DNA from: Klebsiella pneumoniae
GTDB lineage: Bacteria > Pseudomonadota > Gammaproteobacteria > Eutrophobiales > Eutrophobiaceae
Assembly (NCBI GenBank): GCA_945870865.1
Contig: CAMBTO010000013.1
Span: forward strand, 1 to 38,128
Reading direction: 5' to 3'
Length of the DNA: 38,128 nt
The notes beneath the pieces were generated by a model. The model was not told the DNA's origin. It searched no databases and saw only the letters and a program-made list of their open reading frames with translations. Of this stretch, positions 11,787 through 19,466 are shown one piece after another. How positions within the stretch are numbered: the first letter of the stretch is position 1; each line of letters opens with the position of its first letter. The position numbers and the translations under genes were made by a program.

Positions 11787-13030
11787 TGTGTAAGTTGTGC
11801 GCCGGTCAGCCGGTCGATTTCGATCCTGTGGCTGTGATAGGCCGAGGCCATCTCCAGCAACCGGGAGCGTGCGGTATGCAGCAGTTGCTGTACCTGTATC
11901 AGTTCTTGCAGTGAGTAACGGCCAAGCTGATAGCCGCTTTCATAATCTGCCAGCATCTTTGTGGCTGCCGGGATGATGGTTTCATTTAATACCCCGACCG
12001 CTTCGCGGGAATGTTTCATCTCCTGAAAAATCTGGAACAGGGTGGCATACAGATCCAGCCGTTGTTGCTCCAGATTCAGAGGTTCAATCTGCGCCATGCT
12101 CTCGGCCTCTTCAATGCCGGGTTGGGCGCGTGCAGATGAGCCCAACGGAATGCTGGCCCATAACATGGCGGCAACATCATTACTGCTACCGAGATAGCGC
12201 AGACCGGCAGAGACCTCGATATCCGGTGTCGTCTTGCTTTGCATCAGCCGGATCCTGGCACGGGCCAGGTCTGCGGCCTTGAGGTGGCGGGTAATCTCCG
12301 GATTTTGATCAAGCAGGGCAGTGAGTACTGTAAAATCCGGCAGGGTGTCGATCTGGAATATATCCGCCTCGACACGGGCAAACCCTGCTTGCCGGTCTCC
12401 CCACAGCGTCGACAACTGCACACGCGAGGTTTCCATTTCATGGTGTATATGTTCCAGTTCGAGTTGATGGTTGGCCAGATCGATGATGACCCGTTGCTGC
12501 TCAACCTCGGCTGTCTTACCCGAGCGTATGCCTTCACGGACAGTCGCCTCTGTCATTCTGATAAGTTCGATCGCCTGCTCGACTAGTCGCAGACGCTCCT
12601 GATCGGTGGCGACATGCAGGAACTGCTGTGCAGTATCCGCGAGCAGATTCAGCCGGTCGAGGTCTTTGCGGGTCAGTAACAGCTGTGCCTCACCCGCTAC
12701 CACCTCACCACGACGCTCTGCCTTGTTACCCCGCTCAAGCGTACGCGACAGACTCAGCGTGGTCTCAACGCCGCGTATGGCGACAGTCTCGCCGGTCCCG
12801 GCAAAGTTTTCGATGGACATGTTAATCCGGTCAGCGGGTGGCTGCAGGGCACCGCGCATGCGCGCGGCCAGCGCCAGCGCCTCGTAGTCAGCGACCTTCA
12901 GTACGGGGTTGTTTTCCAGCACCTGAATAATGGTCTGATCCAGAGACAGGCCCCCCTGATCGACGGGTTCCTGCGCCGATGCATTCAGTACGAATACACA
13001 GCACAGTAAAAATACAGTTTTATTAATCAT
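11780..13030 (-). CDS. czcC: Outer membrane efflux channel, CzcC/TolC family
   Basis: This 416-residue protein has a Sec signal (INKTVFLLCCVFVLNASAQ) and two repeated alpha-helical coiled-coil halves typical of outer-membrane factors (LRLVEQAIELIRMTEATVRE; then SAGLRYLGSSNDVAAMLWAS IPLGS, and the second helix set to ALLHTARSRLLEMASAYHSH-like residues near the end). The ends of each half match those of CzcC-type rather than AcrAB-type TolC proteins. The ribosome site GGAGGGA is next to a CCGGAC/GTCCGG inverted repeat, so hairpin formation could limit initiation. It is the first of the three core efflux genes in transcription order. Confidence 0.9.
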   Translation of the reverse strand: MINKTVFLLCCVFVLNASAQEPVDQGGLSLDQTIIQVLENNPVLKVADYEALALAARMRGALQPPADRINMSIENFAGTGETVAIRGVETTLSLSRTLERGNKAERRGEVVAGEAQLLLTRKDLDRLNLLADTAQQFLHVATDQERLRLVEQAIELIRMTEATVREGIRSGKTAEVEQQRVIIDLANHQLELEHIHHEMETSRVQLSTLWGDRQAGFARVEADIFQIDTLPDFTVLTALLDQNPEITRHLKAADLARARIRLMQSKTTPDIEVSAGLRYLGSSNDVAAMLWASIPLGSSARAQPGIEEAESMAQIEPLNLEQQRLDLYATLFQIFQEMKHSREAVGVLNETIIPAATKMLADYESGYQLGRYSLQELIQVQQLLHTARSRLLEMASAYHSHRIEIDRLTGAQLTQW

Positions 13031-13042
13031 TTACTCATCCCT

Positions 13043-13113
13043 CCGGACCAGCAGTGCTGTCCGGTCATATGAATGTATTAATCACCAACAAACCGGACTA
13101 CAGCTCTGTCCGG
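13043..13113 (-). promoter_or_regulatory. Two CCGGAC/GTCCGG inverted repeats upstream of czcC
   Basis: CCGGAC (13043-13048) pairs with GTCCGG (13059-13064) over a 10-base spacer. A second copy pairs CCGGAC (13093-13098) with GTCCGG (13108-13113) over a 9-base spacer. Their centres are about 50 bp apart. The copy nearest czcC ends 12 bases before the start codon and runs into its GGAGGGA ribosome site. They could be paired operators for a metal-responsive regulator or RNA hairpins; no regulator gene is present in the window. Confidence 0.55.
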
Positions 13114-13140
13114 ATGCCGGGATTCGATTACAGCTCGTGA

Positions 13141-13548
13141 TTAGTAGGCCGGGGGTGCCCGTAACGGCGGGGCAAGGCCGTAATACAGTTTATGGAGTGA
13201 AATATTTTGAGGTAAGGTCCACAGTCTAATACCGACAGACGCTAACAGTGGTAAGAGGATTATCAGACCAAATGCCAGGACCAGGCCGCTATCGCGATCC
13301 AGACTTTTTTTGACCAGGGCATCCGGTGTGGATTCAAGTTCATGTGTACCATCGCCCGTCGCGTGTTCGACTGCATGACCGTCCGTTAAAACATGAAAAT
13401 CCATCACATGTTCATGCCCGTGAGACGGCGGGCTATCCGTGTGTCGCAGATGCACATGTAACTGGGTAAACAGCTGTATCAACAGTGCCGCTACCAGCAG
13501 GCAACCGAGAGCGCGAGAGCGTTTGATATGTTTTCCACGAAAATTCAT
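13141..13548 (-). CDS. Small His-rich membrane protein of the efflux operon
   Basis: This protein has about 135 residues from ATG 13548. It has a basic N terminus (NFRGKHIKRSR), one transmembrane helix (ALGCLLVAALLIQLF), a His-rich periplasmic loop (THLHVHLRHTD-type residues, SHGHEHVMDFHVLTDGHAVEH), a second helix (LVLAFGLIILLPLLASVGI) and a Pro-rich tail ending RAPPAY. I recognise it only as the kind of unnamed protein that often precedes czcC in efflux operons. The His residues suggest transient metal binding. A longer GTG start at 13659 overlaps the upstream stop by 4 bases (GTGA), but the added 37 residues look non-coding. No good Shine-Dalgarno precedes ATG 13548, so the start is uncertain. 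Confidence 0.65.
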   Translation of the reverse strand: MNFRGKHIKRSRALGCLLVAALLIQLFTQLHVHLRHTDSPPSHGHEHVMDFHVLTDGHAVEHATGDGTHELESTPDALVKKSLDRDSGLVLAFGLIILLPLLASVGIRLWTLPQNISLHKLYYGLAPPLRAPPAY

Positions 13549-13655
13549 TAGGCAAACATTAAATTGTTTAATCCAGACTGTCCAGTTGCTTATGGCCCAG
13601 TTTGAATTTGAAGACGTAGACGGCGCTCCTGCGCCCAGTCCTTGGGTAGAGCCAT

Positions 13656-14435
13656 TCACGGCGCGGTCGCTGACCCTACAGGCACCTCGGATAGCCGCAA
13701 ATCCAGATACCGTATCGCCGCCTCCAGATCCGCCGCTGTCGGTCGTTTGTGTGCCATGCCTGGGATGACCATCAGTTTGTTGTTTTTAATCCCGGTATCC
13801 TGATAGGCCTGATAAACCTCCCGGGTATCTTCCAGGTTAAAGTCCTCGGTACCGGTAATAAAGACATACCGATGATTAAGCATTTCCTGGTAACGGGGCA
13901 GTGCGGACTCACCCCAGAAATTGGCACCACTGTTATAGATTGCCCCTTTGATGACCCGGTTATATTCGGTCGCTACCATGCTTGCAACCCGGCTGCCGCC
14001 CGAAAAGCCCGAAACATAGATTCGTTCTAGGTCAACCTCATAACTGTTGATGATTACCCTGGGCGCCAGCACCGCATAGGCCACCCGGGTCGGCACATCA
14101 ATCTGGTTACCCGACTCGTTCGCGCCGATATAGATCAGATTGGTATTTTCCATCACCGCCTTCCATTCAGGTTCTATCAAACCCGAATTGCGGGAGTTGA
14201 TAAACACCAGCACACCTGCCGGTTTGACCGGGTCATAGTTGGCGGGTACAAATACTTCCCAGGTGATGGGTTGGTCGATCGGGATCTTTTCCCCGAACGG
14301 TTGGGCACCTTCCGCCCCCAGTAATTCCACGACCGTGCTGCGGGCCGTGTATTCACCCGTTGGTGGAGCAGACTCCTGTGCACTGGCCAGTGTTAGCAGT
14401 GCTGTCAACAGACTGGCGAGCAGCCATTGTTTCAT
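13656..14435 (-). CDS. Secreted alpha/beta hydrolase (PHB-depolymerase/esterase-like)
   Basis: This 259-residue protein has a clean Sec signal (QWLLASLLTALLTLASA then QE). The nucleophile elbow is GFSGGSR (Ser145), the likely acid is Asp198 in TGTEDFN, and the likely base is His229 in IPGMAHKRP. The VFVPANYDPVKPAGVLVFIN stretch is typical of polyester-depolymerase/esterase-like hydrolases. The ATG has GGGGGG 5-10 bases upstream. It is the first gene of the minus-strand block; the efflux genes follow it, but the 108-base gap 13549-13655 and the unrelated function leave it open whether they share a promoter. The substrate is unknown. Confidence 0.8.
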   Translation of the reverse strand: MKQWLLASLLTALLTLASAQESAPPTGEYTARSTVVELLGAEGAQPFGEKIPIDQPITWEVFVPANYDPVKPAGVLVFINSRNSGLIEPEWKAVMENTNLIYIGANESGNQIDVPTRVAYAVLAPRVIINSYEVDLERIYVSGFSGGSRVASMVATEYNRVIKGAIYNSGANFWGESALPRYQEMLNHRYVFITGTEDFNLEDTREVYQAYQDTGIKNNKLMVIPGMAHKRPTAADLEAAIRYLDLRLSEVPVGSATAP

Positions 14436-14561
14436 AATACCCCCCGTTTAATCCTCTTTCCCTGATCGCCCCCATGGATATCCATTTCTGGAATAGAGGA
14501 ATCAGTGCAACCAAAATAATTCAGTCTATACAATATGTAAACCGACTTGAAATCCCGGATT

Positions 14562-14606
14562 TGTCATCCCGAGCGTAGCCGAGGGATCTTGAACGACTGG
14601 ATTTCC
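14562..14606. repeat. Dispersed intergenic repeat unit (GTCATCCCGAG... type)
   Basis: GTCATCCCGAGCGTAGCCG is followed by AGGGATCT and, 5 bases later, GACTGGATT. The same GACTGGATT border occurs next to hairpins at 24330 and 31426. The flanking 14436-14652 is otherwise without a gene. Such units are non-coding dispersed repeats common between genes of many proteobacteria. Confidence 0.5.
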
Positions 14607-14652
14607 CCGTCGATTATCAATTGAACCACGAATAAAATTTACAAGGTCATGC

Positions 14653-14817
14653 ATGACCGACCTGATACTGTTACCCGGCTTGTTAGGCGTTTCCAGTCAA
14701 CTACGACCGCTCGGGGCCTTGCTGGAAGATAGCTGCCACCTGCATTATCTGGAACTGCCCGGCCATGGCGGGTGGCGACGGCATACAATAAAATATAATA
14801 TGGCATTAATCTCCTGA
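14653..14817 (+). pseudogene. N-terminal stump of an alpha/beta hydrolase
   Basis: A 54-codon frame reads MTDLILLPGLLGVSSQLRPL, then a DSCHLHYLELPGHGG segment, and stops after RRHTIKYNMALIS. The LILLPGLLG strand-turn and ELPGHG match the first two strands and the oxyanion-loop region of small alpha/beta hydrolases such as BioH-like or MhpC-like proteins. The nucleophile elbow, acid and base are missing. The homology stops at GHGG, after which the sequence turns AT-rich. It is a truncated remnant. The PEMT-like gene starts 19 bases after its stop. Confidence 0.6.
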
Positions 14818-14836
14818 TATCATTTTCTCTAAGCCT

Positions 14837-15583
14837 ATGTCGTTGATGAGTTTCTTCTGTTTTCTCGCGTTGATGATTGTCATCATGTTTCTGGGAGAAT
14901 ATGCAGAACCGGGAATCTACGCCTCAAGTTTCTGGCATTATCCATGTTACTGGCTGGCCTATTATTATGGTACGGTCGAGTTGAAAATATTCAAGCTTGA
15001 TGCTGTCGTAATGAAAACGATCGCGCTCGTCATCCTTGGGTATCTGTATTTGAATTTTCCGCTGGATTATCTTTCCTTGTCCGTGGTGGCCGCCGGGTTC
15101 CTGCTCAATATCCGGGCGTTCAGCAAACTGGGGCCAGAACGCACGTATTATGGTTATGAACTGGCTGACATGCCTAGCAAGGTAATTACCGGCTTTCCCT
15201 ATTCGTGGATTCCCCACCCCATGCTTACGGGAAACATCCTCGCCTATGCGGGCACGCTGATCAATGACGGTTTCCGCCAGCAATGGTGGCCACTTGCCGT
15301 GTCCCATATCGCCCTGAATTTCAGCCTGATTTTCATGGAAACCAGGATAACTTTTAAACGTCGAAGTCCGGGATTAATCTGCAGCAATAAAACGTACCGC
15401 GGTCGAATGCTGGCCGGAGGTGTGGTCATGCTGCTGGGCGCTTTGGCCGGTGGGGTCCTGGGTATGTTAGGAACAGGGAAGAGTTTGATTTGGGTTGCTC
15501 CGGTAACCGGTGCATTGATTGCTTGTCATGCCTTCGTCATGTTTCTCTGTTATTCAGGTCAACTACGTAACAAAGAGGCATAA
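14837..15583 (+). CDS. PEMT-like integral membrane methyltransferase
   Basis: This 248-residue protein has about six or seven hydrophobic segments. The central part GPERTYYGYELADMP, then GFPYSWIPHPMLTGNILAYA, resembles the SAM- and lipid-contacting region of the phosphatidylethanolamine N-methyltransferase/isoprenylcysteine methyltransferase class (the HPMLTGNI-type motif). It would methylate a membrane lipid or small molecule at the inner membrane. The start is weakly supported: ATG 14837 has no strong ribosome site, and ATG 14846 is an alternative. The next gene follows after 25 bases, so the two may form a small operon. Family assignment is by motif; the substrate is unknown. Confidence 0.7.
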   Translation: MSLMSFFCFLALMIVIMFLGEYAEPGIYASSFWHYPCYWLAYYYGTVELKIFKLDAVVMKTIALVILGYLYLNFPLDYLSLSVVAAGFLLNIRAFSKLGPERTYYGYELADMPSKVITGFPYSWIPHPMLTGNILAYAGTLINDGFRQQWWPLAVSHIALNFSLIFMETRITFKRRSPGLICSNKTYRGRMLAGGVVMLLGALAGGVLGMLGTGKSLIWVAPVTGALIACHAFVMFLCYSGQLRNKEA

Positions 15584-15608
15584 ACCATTTCTCATGGAGA
15601 CAGCGTAC

Positions 15609-16442
15609 ATGAATAGCACAGGAGAAGTCAGCAGACTGGATGAAGGTCGCCGGTTGATCAGACAGAGTCGGATATTCCCCGCTTACATAGGTTGTTTCGA
15701 AGCGGAGGAACAGCGTGCCATTGTTGACGAGCTGACCAGGTGGGTGGAGGACCGCTACAGGCGGGAATTACAGGAACGTCCTTCGAAACATGAATACATC
15801 AGCAAGCTTCCCGGGGAAGTGATCGGGAAAATCGATCGTCTGCGTGACAGTACAGTGATACGTAATGCCATCAGCCGTAATTTTCCCCCGGCCTCGGTCT
15901 TGATCCCGATGAAACATACCGATGAGCTCTATATTTCCCACTATAACAAGGATCTGGGCGGGGATCAGGGTTTGTACAGCAAGCATTACGATGGAAACCT
16001 GCGTGTCTTGCCGGGTTACACGGTCGTACGTGCGCTGATTTATCTTCAGTCCGATCAGTCCTACAAGGTGATTTTTGGCAGCAGCCAGGTCGAAAAGGCC
16101 TTCACCACGTATGATTTCGGCCTGCTGGATTTTCACCGGGAATTGCACTGGGTGGAAGGCCGGTTCGACCCGGACTCCCCGCAACGGATCCTGCTCAAGT
16201 GTAATTACCTGGTCGCCCCGGCAAACAGGCGCCTGGTGACAGCGGCTGTACTTGGCGCGAACACAATGGTGTTTTACGTGGTGAAGGCGGCCATGGAATA
16301 TTCAAAAAGCCCAAAAAATCCAGCCCAGGTCCTGGTCGGTTTACTGTGTAATCTGTTCCGCCTGCTGAATAACGTGCATCCTCTGGTACCTATGCTTTTT
16401 ATGCTGCTGGTGATCGTTGGCATAGGCTGGGGGCTAATATAG
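15609..16442 (+). CDS. Unrecognised protein with a possible 2OG-Fe(II) oxygenase core and C-terminal membrane segments
   Basis: The protein has 277 residues from ATG 15609, chosen because GGAGAC lies 9-14 bases upstream; in-frame starts at 15519 and 15594 have no ribosome site. I do not recognise a named family. The middle has SKHYDGN (an HxD pair), then 55 or so residues later LLDFHRELHWVEG with a distal His, followed by RILLKCNYLV. That spacing and the LHWV strand resemble the double-stranded beta-helix fold of 2-oxoglutarate/Fe(II) dioxygenases; this is inference. The C terminus has a hydrophobic region (VPMLFMLLVIVGIGWGLI) that may anchor it in the membrane. A TonB-receptor fragment continues in the same frame right after the TAG, so the original C terminus may have been altered. 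Confidence 0.6.
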   Translation: MNSTGEVSRLDEGRRLIRQSRIFPAYIGCFEAEEQRAIVDELTRWVEDRYRRELQERPSKHEYISKLPGEVIGKIDRLRDSTVIRNAISRNFPPASVLIPMKHTDELYISHYNKDLGGDQGLYSKHYDGNLRVLPGYTVVRALIYLQSDQSYKVIFGSSQVEKAFTTYDFGLLDFHRELHWVEGRFDPDSPQRILLKCNYLVAPANRRLVTAAVLGANTMVFYVVKAAMEYSKSPKNPAQVLVGLLCNLFRLLNNVHPLVPMLFMLLVIVGIGWGLI

Positions 16443-16898
16443 GCGCGCTGGCAGGATTCCACCGTCACGGATCCCGTCACCGGCATTACCCGGAAACTCT
16501 CGGCCAACGGCGGGTTCAGCGGAAAACCCACGATCAATTTCTACAGTGAAAACGACTATGTCGTCGATATTGCCTACTGCCAGGATTTTGAAACATCCGG
16601 CTGGGCCTGGGGCTGGAACACGGCCGTCCAGGATGATCGTCTACTGTACAAGGTCAATGAACTGGAGGGTTTTGAGGAAGGTGTGGAGTTGAATGCATTC
16701 GTAGAGACCACCGCCTGGCTGGACATGAAAATCCGGCTCGAAGGCAACAACCTGCTGGACTATCTCGAGCTTCGTGACCGCCTGATCTTTGATGGACGAC
16801 GCGATCTGAGCCCCTTGCAGCAACGCGAACTCCGCTTGCGCAAACCTTCACGCTTACACATTTACATTCAGCGGGAGTTTCTAAATAAAAAGGAATAA
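16443..16898 (+). pseudogene. C-terminal fragment of a TonB-dependent receptor
   Basis: The frame immediately after the upstream TAG encodes ARWQDSTVTDPVTG, INFYSENDYVVDIAYCQDF, WAWGWNTAVQDDRLLYKVNE, GVELNAFVETTAWLDMKIRL and LHIYIQREFLNKKE, 151 codons to a TAA at 16896-16898. It aligns without gaps of note to the last ~150 residues of the intact receptor at 35967-38078, for example RWQDSSVIDPVTG, VNELDIIDESDLELNAFVET and VEGQNILNL. It covers the last barrel strands only; plug and most of the barrel are absent. No start codon or ribosome site is visible near 16443, so it is a non-functional remnant. A 45-base inverted repeat begins 4 bases after its stop. Confidence 0.85.
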
Positions 16899-16901
16899 AA
16901 A

Positions 16902-16946
16902 GGGGTCGGAGACAAAGAAAAGTGATTCTCATTTGTCTCCGACCCC
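16902..16946. repeat. Perfect inverted repeat GGGGTCGGAGACAAA / TTTGTCTCCGACCCC
   Basis: Arms at 16902-16916 and 16932-16946 pair perfectly over 15 bp around a 15-base spacer. Related sequences occur at 21855-21893, 32724-32738, 32805-32819 and, as a diverged form, 38108-38122. The form resembles REP-type termini of the kind mobilised by REP-associated tyrosine transposases; no such transposase gene is in the window. It may also end transcription of the upstream fragment. Confidence 0.75.
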
Positions 16947-16995
16947 ATTAATCGTATAATTCCAGCCCACATACACCCTTGTTCATTTCTTGATC

Positions 16996-17715
16996 ATGCA
17001 TAACAATCGACGTTCGTTTCTTAAAGGCGCAGGCGTGGCGCTGGGCGTGGCAGGTACGGCCGGTGTGCCCGTTGCCACGGTGCTTGCACAATCCACCATA
17101 GAGGCACTGCCCGCTGATACTACTCCGGTCATCCCGGGCTACCAATCGCTCAGCCTGGAAGAATCTGCCATTACCGAGGCGCTGGTCGAGCACATGTGGC
17201 CGGCGGATGATCTGGGGCCATCGGGTGTGGAGATAGGCATTGCCACGTTTATTGATCGCCAACTTGCCGGGGCGTTCGGCCGCGGCGACCGCCTGTATTC
17301 GCAGGGCCCGTTTCGGCAGGGCAAGCCACAACATGGCTACCAGTTGCCACTGACGCCGGAACAGTGGTTCAAGCTTGGGATCGCGGCGCTGAATAGCTAC
17401 AGTCAGAAGCTGCACGGCAAGACCTACGACAGGCTCGCTACCGCAGATCGTGAGGGCGTGCTGCTGGCCGTGGCCGGTGGTGAGGCCAATCTGCCCGAGC
17501 TGAATCTCGCCAGCTGGTTTAACGAACTGTTTTACCCCTTGTTCAACCAAGGCGCGTTTGCCGATCCAATTTATGGCGGCAACCGCGACAAATCCGGGTG
17601 GAAGCTGATCGGTTATCCGGGACTACCGGCCGTGTACAACCGCGATATCGTCACTTACCGTAACAAGCGCAATCCGAAGTCAGATGCGCCAAGATCGATC
17701 CAGGACCTGTCATGA
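16996..17715 (+). CDS. Gluconate 2-dehydrogenase subunit 3-like, Tat-exported partner subunit
   Basis: This protein has 239 residues from ATG 16996; a TTG two codons upstream is also possible, and neither has a clear Shine-Dalgarno. The N terminus has the twin-arginine motif NRRSFLKGAG, then a hydrophobic stretch and a cleavage site near TVLAQS. The mature part matches the gluconate-2-dehydrogenase subunit 3 (gamma) pattern: LTEALVEHMWPADDLGPSG-like residues, IGIATFIDRQLAGAFGRGD and YSQGPFRQGKPQHGYQLPLT. In this family the small subunit carries the flavoprotein across the membrane through Tat. Its stop overlaps the GMC start by ATGA, which implies coupled translation and a stable complex. Confidence 0.85.
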   Translation: MHNNRRSFLKGAGVALGVAGTAGVPVATVLAQSTIEALPADTTPVIPGYQSLSLEESAITEALVEHMWPADDLGPSGVEIGIATFIDRQLAGAFGRGDRLYSQGPFRQGKPQHGYQLPLTPEQWFKLGIAALNSYSQKLHGKTYDRLATADREGVLLAVAGGEANLPELNLASWFNELFYPLFNQGAFADPIYGGNRDKSGWKLIGYPGLPAVYNRDIVTYRNKRNPKSDAPRSIQDLS

Positions 17716-19466
17716 CGATACTGCCTGAGCGCGAAGTGGTCTTCATTGGCGGCGGGCTCACCGCCGGTCTGGTGGCGCGATCACTGGTCCCGGCGGGGCA
17801 CGATGTGCTGGTGCTGGAGCGCGGACCGGATCGCACCGGTGGCGCTGAGGCTGAGTTACCTACCCAACGCGACGAGCTGCGCTGGGGCACCCACCGCGGG
17901 CTGACACAGCGCGAGAATGTCGAAACTCTCACCTTGCGACATAACATTGATGAGCAGGCCTTGCCGATGCGACGCCTGACCAGTTTCCTGCCGGGTTTCG
18001 GTGTCGGTGGCGCAATCTCGCACTGGAACGGCCAGTGCTGGCGCTTCCAGACCACGGACCACACACTGCGAACCCATCTGGAAGGCCGCTACGGCAAGGC
18101 CGCCGTTGCCGACCTGTCTATCCAGGATTGGGGTGTGCAGTATGACGAACTCGAACCCTGGTACACCCTGTTTGAAAAACTGTTCGGCATCTCCGGCCAG
18201 GCCGGAAATCTGAAGGGCGTTGGTGTTGCCGGCGGCAATCCGTTCGAGCCGTATCGCAGTACACCCTATCCGTTGCCACCGCTGGAATCGGCACAATTCG
18301 GTTTGATGTTTCGGGAAGCGGCCAGCAGCCTCGGCTACCACCCGTTCCCGATGCCCGCGGCCAACGCCAGCAAGGTTTATACGAATCCCGACGGTATGCA
18401 GCTCGGCGCCTGCCAGTACTGCGGCCACTGCGAGCGTTTCCTGTGTGAGGCCAACGCCAAGGCATCGGCCACCAACCTGATGTTTCCGCTGGTGCGTGAC
18501 AAACAGAACTTCGAGTTGCGCGCGAATGCCGAGGTGCTCGAACTGAAATACGACAAGCGCGCCAAACGGGTTACGGCTGTCGTCTATGCCGATGTGCGCA
18601 CCGGCGAGGTCTTCGAACAGCCCGCCTCGACTGTGGTGCTTGGCGGTTATGTGTTTACCAATACCCGCTTGTTACTGCTGTCCGGCATCGGTCAGCCCTA
18701 CGATCCCGCGACAGGAGAGGGCGTGGTCGGCAAGAACTACTGCTATCAGACCACCTCCGGCGTGAATGTGTTCTTCGAGGATCACTACCTCAATCCGTTC
18801 ATGGGCGCTGGTGCACTTGGCATGACCATCGACGACTTTAACAACGATCATTTTGATCATTCCGGTCTCGGCTTCGTCGGCGGGGCCTATATCAGCGCGA
18901 ACACAATGAACGGCCGGCCCATCGACACGCGGCCGCTGCCACCCGGCACACCGCGCTGGGGCTCAAAGTGGAAGGAGGCGAATGCCAAATGGTATCTGCG
19001 CGGTGCAAACATCAACTGTCAGGGCAGCAGTTACGCCCAGCGCACTAATTATCTCGATCTCGATCCGGAATATCGCGACGCCTGGGGACGCCCGTTGTTG
19101 CGCATGACATTTGATTTCCCGGAGAACGATCTGAAGATGTCCGAATATGTGACCGGCAAGGCGCATGAAATTGCAAAAGCGATGGGCGCCACTATCACCA
19201 ATCCGGCCCCTCGCAAAGCCCCCTACGATGCACGCCCATACCAGACCACACACAACACTGGCGGCACCATCATGGGTGCCGATCCGAAGTCCAGCGTGGT
19301 GTCGCCACACCTGCAATGCTGGGATGCCGACAATCTGTTCATCAACGGCGCCAGCGTGTTCCCACAGAACTCCGGTTACAACCCGACCGGCCCGGTGGGC
19401 GCACTGGGTCTGCGACTTGGCGTTGATCTCGTCAACTATCTGCAACGACCACGGAGGCTGGGATGA
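17712..19466 (+). CDS. GMC-family FAD oxidoreductase (catalytic subunit)
   Basis: This 584-residue flavoprotein oxidises an alcohol or polyol group on an unidentified substrate. The N-terminal Rossmann motif is VVFIGGGLTAGLVARSL with the ribose-binding Glu at the end of LVLERG. A Cys cluster C234, C237, C240, C245 (CQYCGHCERFLC) matches that of gluconate/FAD-glucose dehydrogenase alpha subunits and may hold an Fe-S cluster. The C-terminal active-site region has THNTGGTIMGADP and NSGYNPTGPVGALG with the paired His and Asn. It has no signal peptide, so export would depend on the Tat signal of the preceding subunit. It overlaps both neighbours by ATGA. Electrons would pass to the cytochrome encoded next. 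Confidence 0.88.
   Translation: MTILPEREVVFIGGGLTAGLVARSLVPAGHDVLVLERGPDRTGGAEAELPTQRDELRWGTHRGLTQRENVETLTLRHNIDEQALPMRRLTSFLPGFGVGGAISHWNGQCWRFQTTDHTLRTHLEGRYGKAAVADLSIQDWGVQYDELEPWYTLFEKLFGISGQAGNLKGVGVAGGNPFEPYRSTPYPLPPLESAQFGLMFREAASSLGYHPFPMPAANASKVYTNPDGMQLGACQYCGHCERFLCEANAKASATNLMFPLVRDKQNFELRANAEVLELKYDKRAKRVTAVVYADVRTGEVFEQPASTVVLGGYVFTNTRLLLLSGIGQPYDPATGEGVVGKNYCYQTTSGVNVFFEDHYLNPFMGAGALGMTIDDFNNDHFDHSGLGFVGGAYISANTMNGRPIDTRPLPPGTPRWGSKWKEANAKWYLRGANINCQGSSYAQRTNYLDLDPEYRDAWGRPLLRMTFDFPENDLKMSEYVTGKAHEIAKAMGATITNPAPRKAPYDARPYQTTHNTGGTIMGADPKSSVVSPHLQCWDADNLFINGASVFPQNSGYNPTGPVGALGLRLGVDLVNYLQRPRRLG

Noticed and set aside
13549-13659. GTG-initiated N-terminal extension of the small His-rich protein (GTGA overlap with the hydrolase stop)
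   Set aside because: The added residues are Ser/Gly/Asn-rich without a hydrophobic or conserved pattern, and a basic-plus-hydrophobic signal begins at ATG 13548. It is kept only as an alternative.
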